64,000 nt of DNA from Acinetobacter sp. ANC 5054. GTDB taxonomy: Bacteria; Pseudomonadota; Gammaproteobacteria; Pseudomonadales; Moraxellaceae. Positions within the stretch are counted from its first letter, which is position 1, and the number at the start of each line of letters is the position of its first letter. The translations under genes were made by a program, and so were the position numbers. The notes under the pieces are model-generated. The model saw only the letters and a list, made by a program, of their open reading frames with translations, was not told the origin of the DNA and searched no databases. Shown in pieces: positions 48,521 to 57,139 of this stretch. Location: NCBI RefSeq assembly GCF_002135295.1, contig NZ_NEGG01000015.1, positions 1 to 64,000 on the forward strand. Direction: 5' to 3'.

Positions 48521-51037
48521 ATGCGCTTTGCCTACTCTCCACTTAGTTTTGCTATTCTCTCGGTCTTAGCTGTCCAAACTTATGCTAATGAATCGACAGA
48601 CCAAGTCATTCAATCAGCCCCTGTTTCAATGACGCCTATCGAAGTTGAAATCAAAGCGAAGCAAGAAGTGGGTAAAACCATTTACAGCAAAGAAGATTTA
48701 GAAAAAACGCCGAATAGTTCTAAAAATATCACTGACTTTTTAAAAGTTAACCCAAATGTGCAGTTTAGCCAAAATCAAAATGCTTCAGGGTCACAAGCAG
48801 AATTAAAACCAGCTGAAATTTCAATCAATGGCGCACAAACATTCCAAAACAATTTTATCGTTAATGGCGTATCGAATAACTTACTTATAAACCCGACAGA
48901 TTCTGACTCAAACACCATGCACAGTTTTGGAACTGGGTCACAAGCAATGGCAGTGAACACAGATTTAATTTGTTCCCTTGAAGTTTTAGATAGCAATGTT
49001 TCTGCTGCTTATGGTCAATTCACAGGTGGTGTAATCAATGCACAAACATGTGCTCCACAGACTGAAATTGGCAAAATACATGGTTCAATCACATATGACT
49101 ATACTGAAAGTGATTGGGCTCGATACAATATTATTAGCCAAAAAGAACAAGATTTATTTGAAGAACCGAGTGATACCAACCAAAAGGAATATACTAAACA
49201 AGGATTGAGCACAAATGTCTACGGAAAACTCTCTGAACAATGGGGATTTAATAGCTATGTGTCAAAAAGAAACTCAGTTATACCTGTCTTAAGTGGTTTC
49301 GAAAGCCCCAAAAAAATTAATCAAGAACGAAACAATATCAATCTAGGAACAACTTTATTCTACTCACCATCTGAGACAATCAAATCTAAATTCGGCTTCG
49401 ATTATGGACTACTAGATAGTCTTCACTATGCGGAAAGTCGACGTGATTCAGAAAGTACGCTTGATACTGAAACAGTAACTTTGTTTTCAGAATTAGAACA
49501 CCGTTTTGGTCCAGCTACTATCACACACAAACTAAACTTCCAAAACTCTGACAGTAGCCGTGAATCTGACAAAGATTACGGTCTGATCTGGCATTTCGCC
49601 GAAGGCAGTAAAGATTGGACAGACTCAAAAACTGTTTCAGAAGGGACTATGCTAGGCCAATTAGAGCAAAATCAAACTGCTTTAAGTTATGACGTACAAG
49701 CCGAATTTGATTTATTTAAGATCGGTCAAACACAGCACAGTGTTTTAGGTGGTTTAGGTTATAGTCATGCAGAAGTTGATTGGAAACGCGCTTACGATGT
49801 CTTAATTACAAATAGCAATTCAACAAATCTTAAAAATTTAGGCAATTATACTTGTCAAGCAGATGACTACTTATGCGATGCTAATACTACTGTTCAGGGT
49901 TGGACTGGACAATATTTTGCATCTGCATCCATTTATAAGGCAGGTGAATTTTCAGCACAACAAGACCGTTTTAATGCGTTTATTGAAGATAATATTCAGT
50001 GGTCAGATCAATTTTCAACACGTTTAGGCATTCGTGCAGACTATGATTCTTTAAGCTCTAATTTCAATATTGCTCCACGTAGCTCACTGTCTTACAAACC
50101 TTTCAACGATGACAGATTGCAAGTATTAGCTGGATGGAACCGCTATTATGGACAGCAGACATTAGGTACTGAACTTAATGATGCAATTGGTCAGCTAATG
50201 TATAAGTCAACACGTCCAAACCCTGAAACCGATTGGGTTGAGTCATTTTCAAGTTCATCAACCTCTACACGCCGCTCAGAACTTAAGACGCCGTTTAGCG
50301 ATGAAACAGTATTTGGGGTGAATACCCAAATTAAAAACTGGGATTTAGGTCTAAAATGGGTTAATCGTAAGTTTCAGGATGAAATATCTCGTAACCGTAC
50401 GGACATTCCTCAAGATGGCTTTAACTTCTCTTACGAATATGCTAATGACGGACATGGTGAAGCAGATATCTATTCTCTGACACTGAGAAATCGTGAAGCA
50501 ATAAATTTTGCAGGTACACAACATTTATTTGCATTAGGTTTTGATTATAGTGAAATCTTCCGCAGCTATACTGACTATACATCTGCATATCAAGATGCAG
50601 ACCAAGACCGCTTGATTTCCTATGATGGTAAAATCATACAATGGGCAGACATCCCAGCGCCAAACTTTAATCAGCCTTGGACGGCTCGTATTAATTGGGA
50701 CATCGCTTTTGATGCTACTCCACTAAAAGTATCAAACTTCTTTAGTTATAAAGATAGTTATGACGATATGATTTCAAATGGAAAAATCGAACATAACGGT
50801 TCCAAGATTGACTCTTATATTGCTTCAGAAATAAAACCTAAGTTTACATGGGATATGCGAACAACTTATGACTTAGATTTAGGTAAAGATTTAAAAGCTA
50901 TTTTTGGTCTAACAATTAATAATATAACAAACCGAGTGAATACATATGTGACTGGTGCAGCTAGCACATCGAGTACTCCTCGAGTTATGACTGAACTCGG
51001 ACGTCAATTCATTGCAGATGTCACTTTCAAATTCTAA
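48521..51037 (+). CDS. TonB-dependent outer-membrane receptor, substrate unknown
   Basis: An 838-residue receptor without STN domain. A signal peptide to about residue 22 (AVQTYA-NE) is followed by a TonB-box-like MTPIEVEIKAK, a plug (about 50-180) with ISINGAQTFQNNFIVNGVSNN, and a long barrel ending FIADVTFKF with the terminal aromatic residue. Fur-type sites upstream point to iron or a related metal complex. No ABC transporter or siderophore gene is adjacent. The cysteine pair in loop regions (YTCQADDYLC) is conspicuous. Confidence 0.88.
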   Translation: MRFAYSPLSFAILSVLAVQTYANESTDQVIQSAPVSMTPIEVEIKAKQEVGKTIYSKEDLEKTPNSSKNITDFLKVNPNVQFSQNQNASGSQAELKPAEISINGAQTFQNNFIVNGVSNNLLINPTDSDSNTMHSFGTGSQAMAVNTDLICSLEVLDSNVSAAYGQFTGGVINAQTCAPQTEIGKIHGSITYDYTESDWARYNIISQKEQDLFEEPSDTNQKEYTKQGLSTNVYGKLSEQWGFNSYVSKRNSVIPVLSGFESPKKINQERNNINLGTTLFYSPSETIKSKFGFDYGLLDSLHYAESRRDSESTLDTETVTLFSELEHRFGPATITHKLNFQNSDSSRESDKDYGLIWHFAEGSKDWTDSKTVSEGTMLGQLEQNQTALSYDVQAEFDLFKIGQTQHSVLGGLGYSHAEVDWKRAYDVLITNSNSTNLKNLGNYTCQADDYLCDANTTVQGWTGQYFASASIYKAGEFSAQQDRFNAFIEDNIQWSDQFSTRLGIRADYDSLSSNFNIAPRSSLSYKPFNDDRLQVLAGWNRYYGQQTLGTELNDAIGQLMYKSTRPNPETDWVESFSSSSTSTRRSELKTPFSDETVFGVNTQIKNWDLGLKWVNRKFQDEISRNRTDIPQDGFNFSYEYANDGHGEADIYSLTLRNREAINFAGTQHLFALGFDYSEIFRSYTDYTSAYQDADQDRLISYDGKIIQWADIPAPNFNQPWTARINWDIAFDATPLKVSNFFSYKDSYDDMISNGKIEHNGSKIDSYIASEIKPKFTWDMRTTYDLDLGKDLKAIFGLTINNITNRVNTYVTGAASTSSTPRVMTELGRQFIADVTFKF

Positions 51038-51163
51038 TATGACCACTAGAGAGCTTTAGCTCTCTTTTTTAAATCTATTAATTTTCAAAAAATCTAAAAG
51101 GCTTACAGCCCGAGCAGTTTTGTTTATACTTAAGCTATATATTTATGGATCTAAGAATCTACT

Positions 51164-51316
51164 ATGTTAAAAAAGCTGCTTGTGGTTTTAGCCATTTTAT
51201 TTCCATCTGCACTGTATCTTTATATTGTGAACAAAGATCAAAACACTACGCCAAAAGCAGAGCAAACTCAGCCGAATACGACCTCTCAACCTCAGTATCA
51301 AACGCCAGATAAATAA
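51164..51316 (+). CDS. Small single-helix membrane protein
   Basis: A 50-codon ORF. One N-terminal hydrophobic helix (KKLLVVLAILFPSALYLYIV) is followed by a polar tail rich in Gln, Thr and Pro. It could be a membrane-anchored or secreted small protein. The ribosome site is weak. It lies 126 bases after the receptor, on the same strand. Composition and signal-like start favour a real gene; function unknown. Confidence 0.5.
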   Translation: MLKKLLVVLAILFPSALYLYIVNKDQNTTPKAEQTQPNTTSQPQYQTPDK

Positions 51317-51444
51317 GCATATTATCGCTATATAAATATTTATTTTTTAGATGAATATTCACATATTGTTAGGAAAATTCGATATAACACATATTTAAGT
51401 TATTTCAATCATAAAATAGACCTTTCCCCTGTTTATTTTTTTAT

Positions 51445-52875
51445 ATGCAATCATCCTCTGAACCTTCACAGCATTCGCCTGATGAAGGACAAAATCCATC
51501 GCTAAAGAGAGCCATGACCACACGTCATTTGGTGATGCTTTCTTTAGGTGGTGCTATTGGTACTGGTTTGTTCATGGGTTCAGGTGAAGTTATTTCACAA
51601 GCTGGCCCACTTGGTGCAGTACTTGCCTATATTATTGGTGGTCTGATCGCTTATATGGTCATGCTCTGCCTTGGTGAACTCGCAGTACACCTACCTGTTT
51701 CAGGTTCTTTTGGGGCATTCGCGACAAACTATATTGGACCTGGTACAGGCTATATGGTGTCATGGATGTACTGGCTTGGGTGGTCAGCAACATTAGGAAC
51801 AGAATTTACCGCAGCCGCAATTTTAATGCAGGAATGGTTTCCTCAAACCTCGATTTGGTTATGGACACTCATCTTTGCAGCTGGCGTCCTGATTTCGAAT
51901 TTAAGCTCCACACGAACTTTTGCCGAGTCTGAATTTTGGTTGTCGATGGTCAAAGTTGCAACAGTATTAATATTCATTATTCTTGGCTTTGCTTGCATCT
52001 TCGGTTTCGTACCTTTCCAAGGCTATGAATCTGCACCAATGTTCCATAATCTGCTCGATCATGGCTGGTTACCGAATGGATTATTCCCGCTTTTCGCAAC
52101 TTTATTGATTGTAAACTTTGCGTTTAATGGCACGGAAATGATTGGTATTGCAGCGGGTGAAACTGAAAATCCTGAAAAGAATGTACCCAAAGCAATTCAT
52201 GCAGCTGTATGGCGCCTGATCATTTTCTTTGTCGGCACGATTATTGTCATTAGTTCACTGTTGACCTATACCGATGCAGGCTTAAATGTTGGCGGTCATG
52301 GCGGTCTAAGTAGTAGTCCTTTCGTTTCGGTATTTAATCTGATGGGTATTCCTTATGCTGAAGATTTAATTCGTTTCGTGATTATTACAGCTTTGCTTTC
52401 AACTGCAAATTCAGGCTTATACGCAGCATCTCGTATGATGTGGGCGCTTTCAGCTCAGAAACAATTACCGCGAGCGTTTGGTAAATTAACAAAATCTGGT
52501 GTGCCTTATGTTGCAGTTTGGGTCACTATGATTGGTGGTTTACCGGGTTTATTGTCTGAACAATTTGGCGCAGATGTCATCTTTAAAAACTTAATGGGTG
52601 TGGCTGCATTTACCATGGTGATTGTTTGGATGAGCATTTGCTGGAGCCAATTCAATTTCCGTCGCCAGTGGTTGAAATCAGGGCATTCGGTTTCTGACTT
52701 AAAATTCCGTACACCGTGGTTCCCGCTTGTCCCTATTCTTGGTTTTGTCTGCTGTACCGCAACTGGTCTTAGTATGGCGGCTGACCCTGAAATGCTTTCG
52801 GGCTTTATTGGTTGCTTATTATTTATGGCAGCTTGCTATGCAGGATATTATTGGTTGTATCACAATCAAGATTAA
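51445..52875 (+). CDS. Amino-acid permease (AAT family)
   Basis: A 476-residue APC-superfamily permease with 12 helices. The first helix holds the AAT signature SLGGAIGTGLFMGSGEVISQAGP, and the next conserved block is TGYMVSWMYWLGWSATLGTEFTAA. The substrate is unknown. It is closely similar to the permease at 53251, the two flanking a tRNA-Glu gene, which suggests an old tandem duplication. Confidence 0.9.
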   Translation: MQSSSEPSQHSPDEGQNPSLKRAMTTRHLVMLSLGGAIGTGLFMGSGEVISQAGPLGAVLAYIIGGLIAYMVMLCLGELAVHLPVSGSFGAFATNYIGPGTGYMVSWMYWLGWSATLGTEFTAAAILMQEWFPQTSIWLWTLIFAAGVLISNLSSTRTFAESEFWLSMVKVATVLIFIILGFACIFGFVPFQGYESAPMFHNLLDHGWLPNGLFPLFATLLIVNFAFNGTEMIGIAAGETENPEKNVPKAIHAAVWRLIIFFVGTIIVISSLLTYTDAGLNVGGHGGLSSSPFVSVFNLMGIPYAEDLIRFVIITALLSTANSGLYAASRMMWALSAQKQLPRAFGKLTKSGVPYVAVWVTMIGGLPGLLSEQFGADVIFKNLMGVAAFTMVIVWMSICWSQFNFRRQWLKSGHSVSDLKFRTPWFPLVPILGFVCCTATGLSMAADPEMLSGFIGCLLFMAACYAGYYWLYHNQD

Positions 52876-53007
52876 TCGTTGATCAAACTATAAAATGAGA
52901 GCGAATTCATCATGTTATGGGTTCGCTTTTTTATATGGAAAATTGATTAATGAGTCAGCTTATATGCATGAATAATATGCAGTTAAATCATAATTTATAA
53001 ATTTCCT

Positions 53008-53036
53008 TTGACTCATTTTCGAATTATTCATACTAT
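53008..53036 (+). promoter_or_regulatory. Promoter of tRNA-Glu copy 2
   Basis: -35 TTGACT (53008-53013) and -10 TACTAT (53031-53036), spaced 17 bases, 16 bases before the tRNA. Confidence 0.65.
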
Positions 53037-53052
53037 AACAGCACCTCGCAAC

Positions 53053-53128
53053 GTCCCTATCGTCTAGAGGCCTAGGACATCGCCCTTTCACGGCGGTAAC
53101 CGGGGTTCGAATCCCCGTAGGGACGCCA
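53053..53128 (+). tRNA. tRNA-Glu (UUC), copy 2
   Basis: A 76-base tRNA identical in every position to copy 1, with encoded CCA. It lies between the two paralogous permease genes and has its own promoter. Confidence 0.97.
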
Positions 53129-53250
53129 TATCTTTTGTCAGCTCTGACAAACTTAAAGTTTATTTATCTATAATTTATATTAATTGATTGCATCATCCTT
53201 GCATTCTTCTCTACAATTACTCGCTTCATTCTTTCATTCTCCTTTTCTCT

Positions 53251-54669
53251 ATGCAGTCATCTCATTCTCCGAATGATGCTTCGCATCAGGGCAATTCTGC
53301 GCCGTTAAAACGCGCTATGAGTACTCGACATCTGGTTATGATTTCGCTTGGCGGCGCAATCGGTACTGGTTTATTTTTAGGTTCGGGTGAAGTCATTGCA
53401 CAAACGGGGCCTGTAGGTGCCATTCTTTCTTATTTCTTAGGCGGTGTCATCGCCTACATGGTTATGCTTTGCTTAGGCGAGCTTGCCGTTCACATGCCTG
53501 AATCTGGGTCGTTTGGTGCTTATGCTAAACGCTATATCGGGCCGGGTACGGGTTATACCATCACTTGGCTGTACTGGCTGACGTGGTCAGTAACATTAGG
53601 GACTGAATTTACCGCAGCCGCTTTGCTGATGCAGGAATGGTTCCCTGACAGCTCGATGTGGATGTGGACCTTAATTTTTGGTGCATTTGTATTCTGTCTG
53701 AATATGATTTCAACCAAATGGTTTGCCGAATCTGAATTTTGGCTGGCCTTGGTTAAAGTCATTACCGTTGTTGCCTTTATTATTTTAGGTCTATTGGCGA
53801 TCTTTGGGGTATTAGGTTACCGAGGCTTTGAGACTGCACCACTATTTAGCAATCTCACCGCACAAGGTTGGTTCCCTGAAGGTTTGTTCCCGATCTTTGC
53901 AACCATGTTGATTGTGAACTTTGCATTCTCAGGCACTGAACTGATTGGTGTTGCAGCGGGTGAAACCAAAGATCCTGCGAAAAATGTACCCAAAGCCATT
54001 AATACTGCGATTTTCCGCTTATTGATTTTCTTTGTCGGTACGATTGTCGTGATTACAGCTTTATTGCCTCACCAAGAAGCAGGCTTATCTGCTGAAGGTG
54101 TGAGCAGCTCACCATTCGTAACGGTATTCCAGCACATTGGTATTCCATACGCAGAAGACATTATTCGCTTTGTGATTATCACCGCTTTACTTTCCGCTGC
54201 GAACTCAGGTTTATTTGCTGCATCTCGTATGATGTGGTCATTATCGTATAGCAAACAATTGCCAGCGGTATTCTCTAAGGTGAATTCACGCGGTATTCCT
54301 TATGTTGCGGTCATTGTCACCATGATTGGCGGTATGCCAGGTTTGCTTTCTGAGCAATTTGCCCCTGAAACAATCTTCAAAAACTTATTGGGTGTTGCGG
54401 CATTTACCATGGTTGTGGTGTGGATGAGCATTTGCTTAAGCCAATTCAACTTCCGCCGCCAATGGTATAAAGAAGGTAAAACAGCCAAAGATTTAGCATT
54501 TGCTGCTCCACTGTTTCCAATTGTGCCAATTCTAGGTTTTGCATTCTGCTTAATTACTTGCATTAGTATGGTATTTGACCCAGAAATGCTGACAGGTTTC
54601 ATTTGCTGTATGGTCTTTATCATTGCGTGTTACATCAGCTACTACACGCTGTATCACAACAAAAACTGA
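53251..54669 (+). CDS. Amino-acid permease (AAT family), paralogue
   Basis: 472 residues with the same layout as the permease at 51445. The signature is SLGGAIGTGLFLGSGEVIAQTGP, and both share MVMLCLGELAVH and NFAFxGTExIGxAAGE. An in-frame ATG at 53188 would add 21 hydrophobic residues absent from the paralogue, so MQSSHSPND at 53251 is preferred. It is followed by a strong terminator. Substrate unknown. Confidence 0.9.
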   Translation: MQSSHSPNDASHQGNSAPLKRAMSTRHLVMISLGGAIGTGLFLGSGEVIAQTGPVGAILSYFLGGVIAYMVMLCLGELAVHMPESGSFGAYAKRYIGPGTGYTITWLYWLTWSVTLGTEFTAAALLMQEWFPDSSMWMWTLIFGAFVFCLNMISTKWFAESEFWLALVKVITVVAFIILGLLAIFGVLGYRGFETAPLFSNLTAQGWFPEGLFPIFATMLIVNFAFSGTELIGVAAGETKDPAKNVPKAINTAIFRLLIFFVGTIVVITALLPHQEAGLSAEGVSSSPFVTVFQHIGIPYAEDIIRFVIITALLSAANSGLFAASRMMWSLSYSKQLPAVFSKVNSRGIPYVAVIVTMIGGMPGLLSEQFAPETIFKNLLGVAAFTMVVVWMSICLSQFNFRRQWYKEGKTAKDLAFAAPLFPIVPILGFAFCLITCISMVFDPEMLTGFICCMVFIIACYISYYTLYHNKN

Positions 54670-54695
54670 TACACAGCTGCATCAAACGCAACATT

Positions 54696-54722
54696 AAAGA
54701 GCAACTTCGGTTGCTCTTTTTT
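54696..54722 (+). terminator. Terminator with TTCG tetraloop
   Basis: AAAGAGCAAC and GTTGCTCTTT arms closed by TTCG and followed by T residues, downstream of the second permease. Confidence 0.9.
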
Positions 54723-54770
54723 ATTTATACTGAAATGAAAATAAAACGTTTGATGTTTCAGGAGCGGCTT

Positions 54771-55715
54771 ATGAATATAATATTTATTCACGGGATGAAC
54801 CAACAACAGCAAACTGCTCAATCTTTAGAAAAACGTTGGCTCAATTTGCTTGAACAAAGTCTAAAAAATATCCATCAACACTGTCAGTTTTCTTATTTAA
54901 AGCAGCATTTTCGTATGCCCTTTTATGGTGACCTGCTTTCACGCCATCATCTAGAAAACACCCTAAGTGCCAGCACCTTGATGCCGCAAACTTGGCCGCA
55001 TATCCCCTTTATCCATCCAGCAAAAACTCAAGCGCAACATGCAAAAATAGATGAACATCAGCCGGAAACCATTCCTCTACCAGAAATGCAGATGAATGAT
55101 AGTCATAGCTTTCAGCATGAGCTACATGAGCTAGGCGCATTAAGTAAAGATTATGCTTTGCGCGATTTTGCCCTGCTGATGAATTATTTTCCGAAATTGC
55201 ATGCCACGCTATTACAGAAATTTTTAGTGGAAACTTATTTGTATTTATCCAATCCGCATTTTATCCGTGAAGTGCATCAGCGTATCCATAAGCAATTGCA
55301 CACCTCTAAACCCAATGTACTGGTGGCACATTCTTTAGGTTCAGTCATTGCCTATCACTTTCTACTGCTGCATCCTGAGTTAAAAATTACTCATTTTATA
55401 ACACTGGGTTCACCCTTAGCCTTTCGGGTGATTCAAGGCCATTTGCCACAGCCCATTCAACGGCCAAAAGCCATCTTGGGTGATTGGATTAATTTTTACT
55501 CTCACGATGATTTTCTTACCGCATTTCCTTTGCAAAAAGCACCTTTTGATTTCAGCCCTGCAATTATCAATCACCAAATCCGCACATCGATTGACCGTCC
55601 GCATGATATTGACGGATATTTAAAACATCCTGATGTGATAAACGCCATTGTAAATACGTTTAAAAATCCAGCACAAACAATGTATTTTTCCAACATTCCC
55701 GCCAGATTGTTTTAA
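54771..55715 (+). CDS. Alpha/beta hydrolase
   Basis: About 314 residues, starting MNIIFIHGMNQQQQ. The oxyanion IHGMN is at the first strand and the nucleophile elbow LVAHSLGSVIAY is at about residues 185-196. There is a late His (RPHDIDGYL) and an acid candidate (SHDDFLTAFP), so the triad appears complete. It is cytoplasmic, with no signal peptide. The frame is open upstream to 54603, but GGAG seven bases before ATG 54771 fixes the start. Substrate unknown. Confidence 0.85.
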   Translation: MNIIFIHGMNQQQQTAQSLEKRWLNLLEQSLKNIHQHCQFSYLKQHFRMPFYGDLLSRHHLENTLSASTLMPQTWPHIPFIHPAKTQAQHAKIDEHQPETIPLPEMQMNDSHSFQHELHELGALSKDYALRDFALLMNYFPKLHATLLQKFLVETYLYLSNPHFIREVHQRIHKQLHTSKPNVLVAHSLGSVIAYHFLLLHPELKITHFITLGSPLAFRVIQGHLPQPIQRPKAILGDWINFYSHDDFLTAFPLQKAPFDFSPAIINHQIRTSIDRPHDIDGYLKHPDVINAIVNTFKNPAQTMYFSNIPARLF

Positions 55716-55762
55716 ATTTATGCACTCAGTAGCTAAATCTGAAATTATTTATAGAAATGCGT

Positions 55763-55791
55763 TTGACACCCCTCTGTTTTCACCCTATTAT
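55763..55791 (+). promoter_or_regulatory. Promoter of the three-gene tRNA-Glu array
   Basis: Perfect -35 TTGACA (55763-55768), 17-base spacer, -10 TATTAT (55786-55791), 17 bases before tRNA-Glu copy 3. Confidence 0.85.
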
Positions 55792-55808
55792 ACGCCCACC
55801 TCTGAAAC

Positions 55809-55884
55809 GTCCCTATCGTCTAGAGGCCTAGGACATCGCCCTTTCACGGCGGTAACCGGGGTTCGAATCCCCGTAGGGACGCCA
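55809..55884 (+). tRNA. tRNA-Glu (UUC), copy 3
   Basis: 76 bases, identical to copy 1. First of three in a row behind a strong promoter; the spacer to copy 4 is 24 bases. Confidence 0.97.
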
Positions 55885-55908
55885 ATTTTCAGAAGTAGAT
55901 TTTATTAA

Positions 55909-55984
55909 GTCCCTATCGTCTAGAGGCCTAGGACATCGCCCTTTCACGGCGGTAACCGGGGTTCGAATCCCCGTAGGGACGCCA
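55909..55984 (+). tRNA. tRNA-Glu (UUC), copy 4
   Basis: 76 bases, identical to copy 1. The spacer to copy 5 is 57 bases. Confidence 0.97.
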
Positions 55985-56041
55985 TTACTTCAAGTGATTT
56001 GATCAAACAAAAGTAGCGGTTTAAAATTTATTTTCTGTACT

Positions 56042-56117
56042 GTCCCTATCGTCTAGAGGCCTAGGACATCGCCCTTTCACGGCGGTAACCGGGGTTCGAA
56101 TCCCCGTAGGGACGCCA
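56042..56117 (+). tRNA. tRNA-Glu (UUC), copy 5
   Basis: 76 bases, identical to copy 1. Last of the array, followed by a strong terminator. Confidence 0.97.
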
Positions 56118-56140
56118 CATTCAAGATGGCAACATCTTAT

Positions 56141-56176
56141 AAAAAAGCCCAAGCATTATGACTTGGGCTTTTTTAT
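56141..56176. terminator. Terminator of the tRNA-Glu array (bidirectional)
   Basis: AAAAAAGCCCAAG and CTTGGGCTTTTTT arms, serving the tRNA array and the convergent YiiX-like gene. Confidence 0.9.
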
Positions 56177-56180
56177 TGCC

Positions 56181-56816
56181 TTAATTTCTAAAGACTTCTT
56201 TGAGATACTTTGAATCATAAATGGCTTTGGGCGCAATCACCGTTTCATTTAGCGGTACATTTTGTCCATAACGCTGCTGCATCAATTTTTGTACTGAACT
56301 TTGTTTTAAATCAAATTGTTTTAAGTGCTGTAATGGCGCAAGCTGAATACCCAAGGCTTGCTCATAGGCTTTCCAAATAATTTCAGAGCAATAAATCGCA
56401 CTGTTCGACCATTCAAAGTAAATATCATAAGGGCGTCCTAAGTACTGCTCTGCATTTTTTACCAGCTTTTGTTTTTGACTCACTGTTAGCGGTGTTTGCA
56501 TACGCTTCACCACATAATGTCCTTTTTCCCCACGTGCAACCCACACATCCAATGCAGTATGTTGCACAGGTTGTATCGCTTCCAACACCCAAGTTTGACC
56601 ATCTTTATTCACAATCATCCCCATATGACTATAAGGCGAATGAGTTGCCTGCTGAATGACTAAACTTTGCTGTGATTTTGAAATATGAAAAATAATATCC
56701 CCAGTTTGAAATTGAGGCTGTGCATATAGCTGTAGAGTAAACCCGCTAAGAGCAAAAAATATAAAAATAATTTTCAGCATGAATATTTGTCTTATTTTTT
56801 CAAAATAGGATGACAT
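56181..56816 (-). CDS. YiiX-like permuted papain-type hydrolase
   Basis: About 211 residues from ATG 56816, or 199 from ATG 56780. An N-terminal signal peptide (LKIIFIFFALSGFTLQLYA) is followed by a permuted NlpC/P60-like fold. The catalytic His is in SPYSHMGMI and the Cys in IYCSEIIWKAYE, in the circularly permuted order (His before Cys) of YiiX/YaeF. It is likely a periplasmic amidase or thioesterase. A longer frame to 56855 reads through an inverted repeat (56808-56841) and is less likely. Confidence 0.82.
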   Translation of the reverse strand: MSSYFEKIRQIFMLKIIFIFFALSGFTLQLYAQPQFQTGDIIFHISKSQQSLVIQQATHSPYSHMGMIVNKDGQTWVLEAIQPVQHTALDVWVARGEKGHYVVKRMQTPLTVSQKQKLVKNAEQYLGRPYDIYFEWSNSAIYCSEIIWKAYEQALGIQLAPLQHLKQFDLKQSSVQKLMQQRYGQNVPLNETVIAPKAIYDSKYLKEVFRN

Positions 56817-56841
56817 CGACTTTAATCGCTCGACATCATCC
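56808..56841. repeat. Inverted repeat at the start of the YiiX-like gene
   Basis: GGATGACATCGA and TCGACATCATCC pair except for two central positions, with TTTTTAT on the right. It resembles a plus-strand terminator or a 5' leader hairpin of the minus-strand gene. Confidence 0.4.
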
Positions 56842-56980
56842 TTTTTATATACCAAGAGCTTAAAGACTTAAATGGCGTTAAGCACTCTTTCGTAAATTCA
56901 CACGGCCTTAACTTTAAGCTTACGCTTAAGCTCATGACGTATATAGCGATGATCAACAGATAACTTTTTATAAGTCTTTG

Positions 56981-56995
56981 CCCCGTAGGGACGCC
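56981..56995 (+). repeat. Isolated 3' fragment of tRNA-Glu
   Basis: CCCCGTAGGGACGCC equals bases 61-75 of tRNA-Glu (T-arm 3' side, acceptor and first two bases of CCA). The sequence to the left does not match the rest of the tRNA. Confidence 0.7.
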
Positions 56996-57139
56996 TTTTT
57001 CAAGACGGCGAGCGACATTAGGTCTACTCGCTGATTTAGCCCACTATTATGGATATGAAAAATTTAAGCGGATCGATCTGTGCAAGTATCGAAGCTTTGG
57101 TTATATTCATCAGCAGAATAATTCCTACACAGTACATCT

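Noticed and set aside
55720..55908. 62-codon plus-strand ORF
   Set aside because: It covers the tRNA promoter and tRNA-Glu copy 3; not a gene.
48237..56117. CRISPR array
   Set aside because: The repeated units are complete tRNA-Glu genes with cloverleaf structure and kilobase-scale, gene-filled spacing. No CRISPR-type repeat was seen anywhere in the window.
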